DNA of 64,000 nt from Nocardioides aquaticus (GTDB lineage: Bacteria > Actinomycetota > Actinomycetes > Propionibacteriales > Nocardioidaceae). Positions 43,723 through 52,051 of this stretch are shown in pieces. The position numbers and the translations under genes were made by a program. The notes under the pieces are model-generated. The model saw nothing but the letters and a program-made list of their open reading frames with translations. It was not told the DNA's origin and searched no databases. How positions within the stretch are numbered: the first letter of the stretch is position 1; each line of letters opens with the position of its first letter. The stretch lies in NCBI RefSeq assembly GCF_018459925.1, contig NZ_CP075371.1, positions 3,348,001-3,412,000 on the forward strand. The letters are read 5' to 3'.

Positions 43723-44101
43723 GGGGACCTCCTGCACTCGTAGGACACCGGTCGGCGGGGGCACCGACCGGGTGGGGGTGTGACGTGTGCTTCCGGTGGT
43801 GCGGAGGAGCCCGCCCGGCCGACCTGGTCTTCGACCCCACAACCGCCTGCGGCAGCGTTCGCAGCTCGTCTGCCATCTCTGGCGCCACTACTGGCCGTCT
43901 CCCGCGGACACCGGTGTCTGACCGGTGGCACGGGGCAGGACTTACCTCTAAGCCGCACCGTGATCGTCCCGGTCGGGGCACGCCCCGGCGGGACTTACGT
44001 GGACCGTTTCGCCTGCGACTGGCATCGGCTTGCCGTTCTCGCGCCCTGGTGGGCGCGACGTCGGCGCAACCACGGACCCGGGCGGACTCCATGACGAGAC
44101 G
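43723..44101 (-). ncRNA. Structured-looking long leader upstream of hpf (candidate raiA-motif-like RNA)
   Basis: No protein-coding gene fits here: the frames are short and unlike known proteins. On the minus strand the octamer GTAAGTCC occurs twice, 53 nt apart. Between 43966 and 43994 there is a nested hairpin: outer arms GTCCC/GGGAC, inner CGGGGC/GCCCCG. A further CACCGGT repeat (near 43915-43928) and GGTCGAAGACC add self-complementarity. Structured ncRNAs called raiA motifs are known upstream of hpf/raiA genes in Firmicutes and Actinobacteria; the identity here is inferred from position only. Confidence 0.3.
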
Positions 44102-44884
44102 TTAGTGGGTGGCCGGGGCGGGCGAAAGGTCGGAGGGCCCATTTCGTCGCAGGGTCGTCGCAGCGACAGCCGCCACCGCGAGCACCGGCACCCCGCTGGC
44201 CTCGAGGGCGCGCTGCGCCTCCCGGACCGTGGCACCGGTGGTCACGACGTCGTCGCAGACCACCACCCGCGCCCGGCCCACGCGGCGCGCGAGACGGGCG
44301 AGGCGGCGGGCGTCGCAGGCCATCGAGCCGGCGAGGTTCGCGGCCCGGGCCGACGCGGTGAGGCCGGACTGGTCCAGCACCCCGGGGCGCAGGCGCAGCA
44401 ACGGGGCGACGACGACCGGCGCGCCGAGGGCCGGGCGCAGCCCGGTCGCGGCCGCCCGGGTCATCCGTGCGGTGGCGTCGTGACCGCGCGCCCGGACGCC
44501 GGCGCGTCGCGACGGCACGGGCACGAGGACGACCGGCGCCGGGCAGGGTCCCCCCGGCGCCGGTCCCTCCCGCAGGGCGGCGGCGACGGCGAGGGCCAGC
44601 CACCCGCCCAGCGGGGCGGCCAGCGCCAGCACGCGTCGCTCCTTGTGGGCGAGGACGGCGTCCCGCACGGCACCGGCGTACGGCGTGGCCGCCCACGGCG
44701 GCACCAGCCCCTCCGGTGGCGGGTCCGGCCAGCAGCACCACGGGTGCGGGTCCGGGGCGGCCGCGCACCGCGGGCACCACGGCCGGCCGGGGGCCGCGCA
44801 GCCCACGCAGGTCGACCCCGCCACCAGGTCGAGGGCGGCGTCCAGGACGGCGGGGTGCACGGCGGGGTGCACGGCGGGGTGCAC
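44102..44884 (-). CDS. ComF-family phosphoribosyltransferase-like protein
   Basis: A 260-residue protein. CVGCAAPGRPWCPRC is a zinc ribbon near residue 25; the PRT domain follows with VLVPVPSRRAGVRARGHD and the PRPP loop RVVVCDDVVTTGATVREAQ. ComF proteins aid DNA uptake or unknown nucleotide chemistry; the precise role is unknown. The 5' end is a 12-bp tandem repeat that provides three in-frame GTG codons (44884, 44872, 44860), so the start is ambiguous. It begins 7 nt after the lpqB stop, as in mycobacteria (Rv3242c). Confidence 0.85.
   Translation of the reverse strand: MHPAVHPAVHPAVLDAALDLVAGSTCVGCAAPGRPWCPRCAAAPDPHPWCCWPDPPPEGLVPPWAATPYAGAVRDAVLAHKERRVLALAAPLGGWLALAVAAALREGPAPGGPCPAPVVLVPVPSRRAGVRARGHDATARMTRAAATGLRPALGAPVVVAPLLRLRPGVLDQSGLTASARAANLAGSMACDARRLARLARRVGRARVVVCDDVVTTGATVREAQRALEASGVPVLAVAAVAATTLRRNGPSDLSPAPATH
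44849..44884. repeat. 12-bp tandem repeat covering the comF start
   Basis: GGCGGGGTGCAC repeated three times plus a partial fourth; on the minus strand each copy is a GTG followed by codons for His-Pro-Ala. The copies offer alternative translation starts. Confidence 0.9.
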
Positions 44885-44891
44885 GGCGGGG

Positions 44892-46718
44892 TCAGCCGGC
44901 GTAGCCGAGGGAGCGCAGGACGACCCCGGTCACCGCGACCTCGCCGCCGGAGCTGACGTCGACCAGGCGCGAGCGGCCCACGGCGTAGGTGGGCTGGTCG
45001 ACCACCGGGCTGCCGGCGAGCCCGCGCACGGGCCCGCGGACCGTCGTCGACAGCGTCGACAGACCGCTGGGTGCCCCGTCGACGGTGATGGTCCGCACCT
45101 CGACGAGATCGTCGCGCACCGTGCTCAGCAGCGAGGCCGTGGTCGGGGACGTCCACGCCAGGTCACGCACCCGCAGCCGCCCTCCGTCCTCCGACACGAT
45201 CCGGGTGTCGGCGACCGCGCCGCGGACCCGGCCCTGGTCGGTCACCAGGATCCGTGCGGTCTGCAGCCGGTCGGAGCGTGCCCCACGGACCACGGCGACC
45301 AGCCGGGTGGCGTCGCGCGAGACCAGGACGTCCACGACGTCGCGGCCGGTGACCCCGGGCACCCGCACCTCGCGCGGCTGCCCGGACCCGACCTCGTCGA
45401 CGTGCAGCACCCGCGCGCCGTCGGCGGTCCGGTCCACCAGCCACAGCCGCCCGGCGACGTCCCAGCTCGGCGTCAGCAGGTCGGTGGCGCCGCTGACCAC
45501 CTCCTGCACCTGTCCCTGGTCCTCCCCCTCGCGGACCGGCGCCTGGAGCACCGACGTGCCGTCGCCGCCGACCGCGGCCGCCGTCGCGCCCGCGAGGTCC
45601 ACGGCCACCGAGCGCACACCGAAGGCGTCCTGGCCCAACGGGCCGGACACCCGCTCCAGGTCGCCGGGCGAGCCGGAGACGAGCAGGCCGGCCCGGTCGA
45701 GGCCGTAGAGCAGGTCGCTGCTCTGGTAGCCGGTCGGGTCGTACGGCGCACCCCCCTCCACCGAGTAGGCCGACACGCCGCCCGGCAGCGGCACCGGGAC
45801 CCCGCCGATGCTGACCCGGATCGCGGCGATCGAGCTGTCCTGGCGCATCGTCCAGGCCAGCTGGGCCAGCATCAGCGCGTTGGCGTCCGCCGAGCGCACG
45901 GGCGCGTCGCCGGTCAGCTCGACGTCGGCGACCCCGTCGTCGTCGATCGGCACCGACAGCCCGAGACCGAGCCCGTCGGGCAGGAAGGACCGGGTCGCGA
46001 GCCGCGCGGCTCCCGCCGGGCCGGCCAGGAGGCCGTTGACCAGGTTGCTGGCCAGCTGCTCGCCGCGGGGCACGAAGACGGACTCGGGCACCAGCACCTG
46101 CCCGGTGCGGTCGAAGAAGTAGAGCGAGACGCTGCGGAAGCGCTGCTCGAACCAGGAGGCCGGGACGACCAGGGCGTCGGGCGGGTCGGCGATCCGGAAC
46201 TCCCCGTCCTCCATCACCATCCGCAGCCGCAGGGTCGAGGCCCTCGGGCCGAGGTCCCCGACCCACGCGCCCCGGTCGTCGAGGCGCTCGGCGGAGGTGA
46301 GGGCGATCGCCGCCCCGCCGGGCACGCTGACCGGTGCCATCGAGTCGGTGTAGATGATCGTCGAGGCGTCCGGGTCCCAGCTGGTGCGGGCGTCCTCGGC
46401 GAGGTACTGCTGGGCGACGCTGCTGCGGATCGGGGTGGCGGTCATCGCCTCCAGGAAGCCCTGGGCCACCTGGATCGCCGAGGCCCCGGGCTGCGGCGGC
46501 ACGGGATCGATCGCGGTCGCGCGGCCGTCGCCGCTCCCGGAGGCGGTGTCGGTCTCCACCACGGGCCCGCTGGCCGGCATCTGCATGCAGCCGGCCGCGA
46601 GGCCGAGCACCAGCAGCACCGCGGCCACCACCGCCACCCGCCGGGCCGGCGGGTGGGAGCGCAGGGGGCTGCGGCCGGTCCGGGGGCCGGTCCGGGGGCC
46701 GGTCCGGGGGCCGGTCAC
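44892..46718 (-). CDS. lpqB: Lipoprotein LpqB
   Basis: A 608-residue exported lipoprotein that modulates the MtrB sensor. After TGPR repeats (residues 2-13) comes a signal with lipobox LAAGC (Cys44). Residues 60-330 contain the GerMN domain region (YFFDRTGQVLVPESVFVPRG) and 340-600 a beta-propeller-like LpqB C-terminal domain (SVLQAPVREG, SWDVAGRLWLVDR, RDLAWTSPTTASLLS). The GTG at 46718 overlaps the mtrB stop (GTGA), fixing the start and coupling translation. Order mtrA-mtrB-lpqB-comF is the actinobacterial standard. Confidence 0.93.
   Translation of the reverse strand: MTGPRTGPRTGPRTGRSPLRSHPPARRVAVVAAVLLVLGLAAGCMQMPASGPVVETDTASGSGDGRATAIDPVPPQPGASAIQVAQGFLEAMTATPIRSSVAQQYLAEDARTSWDPDASTIIYTDSMAPVSVPGGAAIALTSAERLDDRGAWVGDLGPRASTLRLRMVMEDGEFRIADPPDALVVPASWFEQRFRSVSLYFFDRTGQVLVPESVFVPRGEQLASNLVNGLLAGPAGAARLATRSFLPDGLGLGLSVPIDDDGVADVELTGDAPVRSADANALMLAQLAWTMRQDSSIAAIRVSIGGVPVPLPGGVSAYSVEGGAPYDPTGYQSSDLLYGLDRAGLLVSGSPGDLERVSGPLGQDAFGVRSVAVDLAGATAAAVGGDGTSVLQAPVREGEDQGQVQEVVSGATDLLTPSWDVAGRLWLVDRTADGARVLHVDEVGSGQPREVRVPGVTGRDVVDVLVSRDATRLVAVVRGARSDRLQTARILVTDQGRVRGAVADTRIVSEDGGRLRVRDLAWTSPTTASLLSTVRDDLVEVRTITVDGAPSGLSTLSTTVRGPVRGLAGSPVVDQPTYAVGRSRLVDVSSGGEVAVTGVVLRSLGYAG
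46673..46716. repeat. 12-bp tandem repeat at the lpqB 5' end
   Basis: GGCCGGTCCGGG repeated three times plus a partial copy (46709-46716), encoding the TGPR tetrapeptide three times after the LpqB start codon. In frame, so copy-number change would only lengthen the N-terminus. Confidence 0.92.
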
Positions 46719-48359
46719 GACGACGCCCCCGCCAGCGGTGCGTCGTCGGTGGTGGGCTCGGCGTCCACCGGCGCGAGGGGCAGCGGGCTGTGCCGGAGAG
46801 CGGCCCCGACGCGGCGCGGGAGCGTGAGACGGAACTGGGCGCCCTGGCCCGGGCGCCCCCAGGCCTGCAACCACCCGCCGTGCAGGTGCGCGTCCTCCAG
46901 GGCGATCGAGAGCCCGAGGCCGGTCCCCCCGCTGGTGCGCGCCCGCGCGGGGTCGGCGCGCCAGAACCGGTTGAAGACCATCGAGGCCTCCCCCGGCGCC
47001 AGGCCGACCCCGTGGTCGCGGACCGTGACCGCCGCCCCGTCGGCGTCGGCGGCCACCCGGATCTCGACGCCCGCGCCGGCACGCGTGGCGTCGGCGTGGT
47101 CGATGGCGTTCGAGACCAGGTTGCGCAGCACCCGCTCGACCCGGCGCACGTCGGCCTCGGCCACGCAGCGCCCGTCGGCCGGGAGCACCTCGACCCGGAC
47201 CCCGCGCTGCTCGGCCAGGGCGCGGGTCGACTCGACCACCCGCTGCGCGGCCTCGACCAGGTCGACGTCCTCGGCGTCGAGCACCGCGGCGCCGGCGTCG
47301 AACCGGCTGATCTCCAGCAGGTCGCTGAGCAGCGTCTCGAAGCGGTCCAGCTCGGTCTGCAGCAGCTCTGCGGCCCGGGCGGTGGCCGGCTCGAAGGACC
47401 CCCGCGCGTCGTGGAGCAGGTCCCCGGCCATCCGGACGGTGGTCAGCGGCGTGCGCAGCTCGTGCGACACGTCGGCCACGAACCGGCGCTGCACCCGGCT
47501 GAGCTCCTCGAGCTGGCGGATCTGGCGCTGCAGGTTGCTGGCCATCTGGTTGAACGAGGTCGCCAGCCGGGCGATGTCGTCCTCGCCCCGCACCCGCAGC
47601 CGCTCCTGCAGCTGTCCGGCCGCGAGCCGCTCCGCGACCTGGCGCGCCAGGCGTACCGGCGTCACCACCTGACGGGTCACCAGCAGGGTGACCCCGGCGA
47701 CCAGCACCATCAGCAGCAGCCCGGCCGTGAGCATCGCCCGGGTGACCAGGGCCAGGGTCTCGCTCTGCTCGGCGAGGGGAACAGGTAGTACACGGTGTAG
47801 GTGTTGCCGTCGGAGGGCAGCCTGACCTGGGAGCCGACCACGACTCCCGGCCGCGTGCTGGCCGCGCCCTCCTCGTCGGTCGTCCGGATCGAGGTGTAGG
47901 TCCAGGCCGTCGCGGCGACGGTGGAGAAGTGCTCCTGCAGGGAGGCGGGGACGCTGTCCAGCTCGAGCCCGGGGCTGTACTCGGCGCCGCCGTCGATCAG
48001 GTCGGGCCCCCGACGGGCCCGGCCAGGACGACCGCGAACCCGCGGGTGTCCCCGCGCGAGATCAGCTGGTCGGCGAGCTCACGCTGCTGGCGCACGGAGT
48101 TGTTCTCGGTCCCGCTGGCCGCGCCCAGGCGGGCCTCGGCCTCGGTGGTCTCGTCGCCGGCCTCGGCCACGACCACGTCGACGCGGTTGTCGAGCAGCCC
48201 GTCGCGGGTCTGCTGGAGCAGCAGCCAGCCGACCACGCCCACCACGACCGCGGAGAGCAGCAGGGTGCTGACCACCACCCGGGCCTGGATCGAGCGCCGC
48301 CAGAAGGTCAGCCAGCGGCGCAGCCCGGCGGTGGAACCGGTCGGGAGCGCCGGCGGCAC
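46715..48359 (-). pseudogene. mtrB: Sensor histidine kinase MtrB, interrupted by two single-base frameshifts
   Basis: Envelope-stress kinase partner of MtrA. The 5' frame gives a membrane helix (VVVSTLLLSAVVVGVVGWLLL) and the start of the extracellular domain, then stops at 47997. A middle frame continues DLIDGGAEYSPGLELDSV to NTYTVYYLFP. The 3' frame gives LAEQSETLALVTRAML, a second helix, HAMP, H-box FVADVSHELRTPL, N- and G-boxes (VRDHGVGLAPG, GGTGLGLS). Adding one base at the G run 48004-48006 and one at 47776-47779 restores 548 residues, the normal length. Because mtrB is conserved and usually essential, sequencing error is more likely than decay. GTG start 1 nt after mtrA stop. Confidence 0.88.
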
Positions 48360-48360
48360 C

Positions 48361-49083
48361 TCAGCCGCCGGCCTTGTAGCCGACCCCGCGCACGGTCAGC
48401 ACGACCTCCGGGTGCTCCGGGTCGTGCTCGACCTTCGAGCGCAGGCGCTGGACGTGCACGTTGACCAGCCGGGTGTCGGCGGCGTGGCGGTAGCCCCACA
48501 CCTGCTCCAGGAGGACCTCGCGGCTGAAGACCTGCCACGGCTTGCGGGCCAGGCAGACCAGCAGGTCGAACTCCAGGGGCGTCAGGCTGATCGGGGCGCC
48601 GTCGCGGGTGACGACGTGACCGGCGACGTCGATGGCGAGGTCGCCGATCGTCAGCGCCTCGGAGGTCGGGCCGTCCACGCGACGCACCCGCGCCCGGATC
48701 CGCGCGACCAGCTCCTTGGGCTTGAACGGCTTGACGACGTAGTCGTCCGCGCCGGACTCGAGCCCGACGACCACGTCGACGGTGTCGCCCTTCGCCGTCA
48801 GCATGACGATCGGCACCCCGGACTCGGCGCGGATCTCCTTGCAGACGTCGATGCCGTCGCGGCCCGGCAGCATCAGGTCCAGCAGCACGACGTCGGGGCG
48901 GTAGTCGCGGAACTCGGCCATCGCCAGGTCGCCGCGGGTGCACATCCGGCTGTCGAAGCCTTCCTGCCGCAGCACGATGGTCAGCATCTCGGCCAGGGCG
49001 GCATCGTCGTCGACGACCAGGACGCGGCCGCGCGCGGGGGCTGCGTCGCCACCGGGGAGGTCGACGTCGGCGAAGGCGCTCAT
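48361..49083 (-). CDS. mtrA: Response regulator MtrA
   Basis: A 240-residue OmpR-family regulator of cell division, wall and osmotic genes. Receiver: VLVVDDDAALAEML, LLDLMLPGRDG with the phospho-acceptor Asp, MLTAKGD, and VKPFKPKELVARIRARVRR. DNA-binding domain: LTPLEFDLLVCLARKPWQVFS, then WGYRHAADTRLVNVHVQRLRSKVE and the C-terminal VRGVGYKAG hairpin. The ATG at 49083 is preferred; an upstream GTG (49107) would add 8 residues. mtrB begins 1 nt after its stop. Confidence 0.95.
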   Translation of the reverse strand: MSAFADVDLPGGDAAPARGRVLVVDDDAALAEMLTIVLRQEGFDSRMCTRGDLAMAEFRDYRPDVVLLDLMLPGRDGIDVCKEIRAESGVPIVMLTAKGDTVDVVVGLESGADDYVVKPFKPKELVARIRARVRRVDGPTSEALTIGDLAIDVAGHVVTRDGAPISLTPLEFDLLVCLARKPWQVFSREVLLEQVWGYRHAADTRLVNVHVQRLRSKVEHDPEHPEVVLTVRGVGYKAGG

Positions 49084-49113
49084 GGACCCATCTTGCCCCA
49101 CCGGCACAGCGAC

Positions 49114-49160
49114 GGCCCCCGACCCCGCCTGCGTCCGGTGGACGAGGGGGGTCGGGGGCC
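49114..49160 (-). terminator. Terminator after sahH
   Basis: GGCCCCCGACCCC (49114-49126) pairs with GGGGTCGGGGGCC (49148-49160), a 13-bp perfect stem; the 21-nt loop contains a further CGTCC/GGACG pairing. It sits between the sahH stop and the mtrA start. Confidence 0.7.
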
Positions 49161-49196
49161 GGGCTGTGGACGGCCGGGGACCGTCCGGGGTCTACC

Positions 49197-50642
49197 TCAG
49201 TAGCGGTACTCGTCGGACTTGTACGGCCCGGAGGTCGGGATGCCGAGGTAGGCGGCCTGGTCGTCGCTGAGCGTGGTCAGCTTGACCCCGAGCGCACCGA
49301 GGTGCAGGCGGGCGACCTCCTCGTCGAGGTGCTTGGGCAGCACGTAGACGCCGACGGGGTAGTCCTGCGGCTTGGTGAAGATCTCGATCTGCGCCAGGAC
49401 CTGGTTGGTGAAGGAGTTCGACATCACGAACGAGGGGTGACCGGTGGCGTTGCCCAGGTTCGTCAGGCGGCCCTCGGACAGCACGATGATCGACTTCTGC
49501 GTCTCCGGGAAGGTCCAGACGTCGACCTGCGGCTTGACGGTCTTGCGCGAGGCGACGCCGTCGGCCTCGAGGCCGGCCATGTCGATCTCGTTGTCGAAGT
49601 GACCGATGTTGGCGATGATCGCCTGGTGCTTCATCTGCTTCATCTGCTCGACCGTGACCACGTCGCGGTTGCCGGTGGCGGTGACGATGATGTCGGCCTG
49701 GCCGATGACGTCGTCGAGCGTGGTGACCTGGTAGCCGTCCATCGCGGCCTGCAGGGCGCAGATCGGGTCGATCTCGGTGACCACGACGCGGGCGCCCTGG
49801 CCACGCAGCGACTCCGCGCTGCCCTTGCCGACGTCGCCGTAGCCGCAGACGACGGCGACCTTGCCGCCGATCAGGACGTCGGTCGCCCGGTTGATGCCGT
49901 CGATGAGCGAGTGGCGGCAGCCGTACTTGTTGTCGAACTTCGACTTGGTGACCGAGTCGTTGACGTTGATCGCGGGGAAGAGCAGCGAGCCCTCACGCAT
50001 CATCTCGTAGAGACGGTGCACGCCGGTGGTGGTCTCCTCGGTGACGCCGCGGATCTCGGCGGCGACCTGGGTCCAGCGGTCCTTGCTCGCGGCGAGGCTT
50101 GCCTGGAGCACCTCGAAGACGATCCGCTGCTCGGCGCTCTTGGCGGAGTCGAGCGCGGGCGCCTCGCCCTTCTTCTCGGCCTCGACGCCGAGGTGGACCA
50201 GCATCGTGGCGTCGCCGCCGTCGTCGAGGATCATGTTGGCGAAGACGTTCTCGCCGTCGACGACGCCCCAGTCCAGGATCTGCTGGGTGCACCACCAGTA
50301 CTCCTGGAGGCTCTCGCCCTTCCACGCGAAGACCGGGACGCCCTGGGGGTCCTCGGGCGTCCCGTCACGACCGACGACCACCGCGGCGGCGGCGTGGTCC
50401 TGGGTGGAGAAGATGTTGCAGGAGGCCCAGCGGACCTCGGCGCCCAGGTCGACCAGGGTCTCGATCAGGACGGCGGTCTGGATCGTCATGTGCAGCGAGC
50501 CGGCGACGCGGGCGCCGCGCAGCGGCTTGTCCTTGCCGTAGCGCTCGCGCATGGCGACCAGGCCGGGCATCTCGTGCTCGGCGAGGGTGATCTCGGTGCG
50601 ACCGTAGTCGGCCAGGGAGAGGTCGGCGACCTTGTAATCCAC
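49197..50642 (-). CDS. sahH: Adenosylhomocysteinase
   Basis: A 481-residue NAD-dependent enzyme that hydrolyses S-adenosylhomocysteine to adenosine and homocysteine, relieving methyltransferase inhibition. [14 protein letters not shown] at the start, [15 protein letters not shown], the NAD fold [18 protein letters not shown], the substrate segments [17 protein letters not shown] and the C-terminal DEYRY are diagnostic. The GTG at 50642 follows AAGGAGCACATCCC. Upstream sequence (50643-50788) has a TAATCT -10-like box but no recognisable SAH riboswitch. Confidence 0.97.
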   Translation of the reverse strand: MDYKVADLSLADYGRTEITLAEHEMPGLVAMRERYGKDKPLRGARVAGSLHMTIQTAVLIETLVDLGAEVRWASCNIFSTQDHAAAAVVVGRDGTPEDPQGVPVFAWKGESLQEYWWCTQQILDWGVVDGENVFANMILDDGGDATMLVHLGVEAEKKGEAPALDSAKSAEQRIVFEVLQASLAASKDRWTQVAAEIRGVTEETTTGVHRLYEMMREGSLLFPAINVNDSVTKSKFDNKYGCRHSLIDGINRATDVLIGGKVAVVCGYGDVGKGSAESLRGQGARVVVTEIDPICALQAAMDGYQVTTLDDVIGQADIIVTATGNRDVVTVEQMKQMKHQAIIANIGHFDNEIDMAGLEADGVASRKTVKPQVDVWTFPETQKSIIVLSEGRLTNLGNATGHPSFVMSNSFTNQVLAQIEIFTKPQDYPVGVYVLPKHLDEEVARLHLGALGVKLTTLSDDQAAYLGIPTSGPYKSDEYRY

Positions 50643-50788
50643 GGGATGTGCTCCTTAGTCCACGCTCAGGGCGTCGGGACGGGTGACGGACGGCGGACTT
50701 CGAGATTAGGACCGCCGCGGCGCTTCCACAGAATCCTCACGACCACCTATTTTCGCCTGCCCGCCCGGCCGGGCCCCGGCGGCGGAGG

Positions 50789-51823
50789 TCACCCGTCGAC
50801 GAGGCCGAGCGCGAGGTACTCGCTGGCGTAGGTGCCCGAGAGCAGCAGGGAGGCGTAGCGGGCCACCTGGCCGGTCGCCTCGGACCCGAGCACCTCGACC
50901 CGCAGCCGCCGCTCGTCGGCCAGCCCGACCAGGCGGGCGCGCTGCTCGCGCGAGACCGGGTCCTCGGCGCCGTCGTCGAGCAGCAGCAGGGCCGGCTGCG
51001 GCGGACCCGCGCCGTCGGCCACGGGGTCGTCGAAGAGGTCGCGCGGACGGGCCGCGGCCAGCACGGGCCACAGCGTGTCGACGTCACCGGCCAGGGCCGC
51101 GCGACCGCTCGTGCGCCGCATCGACTCGGCCACCCGTCGCGCGGCGCGCTGGGCGAGCACGGACCCGCCCCACAGCAGCGGCACGCTGTCGGCCAGCGCG
51201 ATGGCCAGCGCCTTGGCGGGGTTCACCGTCAGGTCACGGTGCGGCGAGGCCGACCGGGCGACGTCGTCGAGCGCGCCGGCCACCGTCTCGGGGTCGGCCT
51301 GCGGCCCCAGACCGACGCGGTGGAGGAGGTCGAGGACCACCACGGCCGCCGCCAGCTGGTCCCGGGTGGTGCACGGCAGCACGGCGCTGTCCCGGCCGGC
51401 GGCGTGCTCCACCACCATCGAGCCCGGCGGGCCCGCGACGACGACCTGGCAGCCGCGTCGCACGGCCTCCGCGACGGCGGAGGCCGTCCCGGGGTCCGAG
51501 CCCTCGGGGGCGAGCACGACCACGAGGTCCAGGGCCCCGGCCCAGCCCGGCAGCACCGGGTACGGCCACGCGACGAACGGCACCGGGCAGGCGGGCTCGA
51601 GCACGGCCCGCAGCAGCCGGGAGTCGGGACCGGCCGCGATCACCGCCCGGGGCCGGCTCTCCGCGGCACGCAGCGCGCCCGCGGCCTCCCCGGCCAGGGC
51701 GGCCTCCGCCTCGCCGGCGTCGCGGCGTACCCGGGCACCGGACCCGGCGAGGAACCGCAGCCGCTGGTCGACCGACGCCAGGGCCGCCTCGTCCTCCAGC
51801 CGGGACTCGTCGAACCAGGTCAC
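50789..51823 (-). CDS. SIS-domain protein, phosphoglucose/phosphomannose isomerase-like
   Basis: A 344-residue protein. The N-terminal half resembles a SIS domain: AVIAAGPDSRLLRAVLE, VLAPEGSDPGTASAVAEAVRRG and GCQVVVAG. The C-terminal half (NPAKALAIALADSVPLLWGGSVLAQRAARRVAES) matches the second isomerase lobe seen in bifunctional PGI/PMI enzymes. It occupies the slot of mycobacterial Rv3256c, beside phosphomannomutase, but no separate class I manA is in this window, so it may supply mannose-6-phosphate isomerase activity. That is inference. GTG start 33 nt after the Trm112 stop. Confidence 0.7.
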   Translation of the reverse strand: MTWFDESRLEDEAALASVDQRLRFLAGSGARVRRDAGEAEAALAGEAAGALRAAESRPRAVIAAGPDSRLLRAVLEPACPVPFVAWPYPVLPGWAGALDLVVVLAPEGSDPGTASAVAEAVRRGCQVVVAGPPGSMVVEHAAGRDSAVLPCTTRDQLAAAVVVLDLLHRVGLGPQADPETVAGALDDVARSASPHRDLTVNPAKALAIALADSVPLLWGGSVLAQRAARRVAESMRRTSGRAALAGDVDTLWPVLAAARPRDLFDDPVADGAGPPQPALLLLDDGAEDPVSREQRARLVGLADERRLRVEVLGSEATGQVARYASLLLSGTYASEYLALGLVDG

Positions 51824-51856
51824 CGCCGGCTCACCACCGGGTCGCCGTCGTCCGGG

Positions 51857-52051
51857 TCACCGTCGCACGGCCTCGTCGACCAGCAGCACCGGGATGCCGT
51901 CGCGCACGGGGTAGGCCAGGCCGCAGCCCTGGCAGACCAGCTCCTGGCCCGTCCCGTCCGGCGGGGTGCCCACCGCCAGGGCGGAGCGGCAGTCGGGGCA
52001 GACCACGACGTCGAGCAGCACCGGGTCCAGCGCCGGCTCCCCGGCGCTCAT
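51857..52051 (-). CDS. Trm112-family small zinc protein
   Basis: A 64-residue protein with two CxxC pairs (VVCPDCRSALAV and LVCQGCGLAYPVRDGIPVLLVDEA), the Trm112/YcaR-type zinc-ribbon pattern; bacterial members may activate methyltransferases. The ATG overlaps the phosphomannomutase stop by 4 bp (ATGA at 52051-52048), fixing the start and coupling translation. Short length is normal for the family. Confidence 0.88.
   Translation of the reverse strand: MSAGEPALDPVLLDVVVCPDCRSALAVGTPPDGTGQELVCQGCGLAYPVRDGIPVLLVDEAVRR

Noticed and set aside
44643..47672. 1009-residue plus-strand open frame
   Set aside because: Antisense to comF, lpqB and mtrB; low complexity, no recognisable domain.
50643..50788. 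SAH riboswitch before sahH
   Set aside because: The region lacks the conserved stem-loop sequence of the known SAH riboswitch; it looks like an ordinary promoter with a strong binding site.
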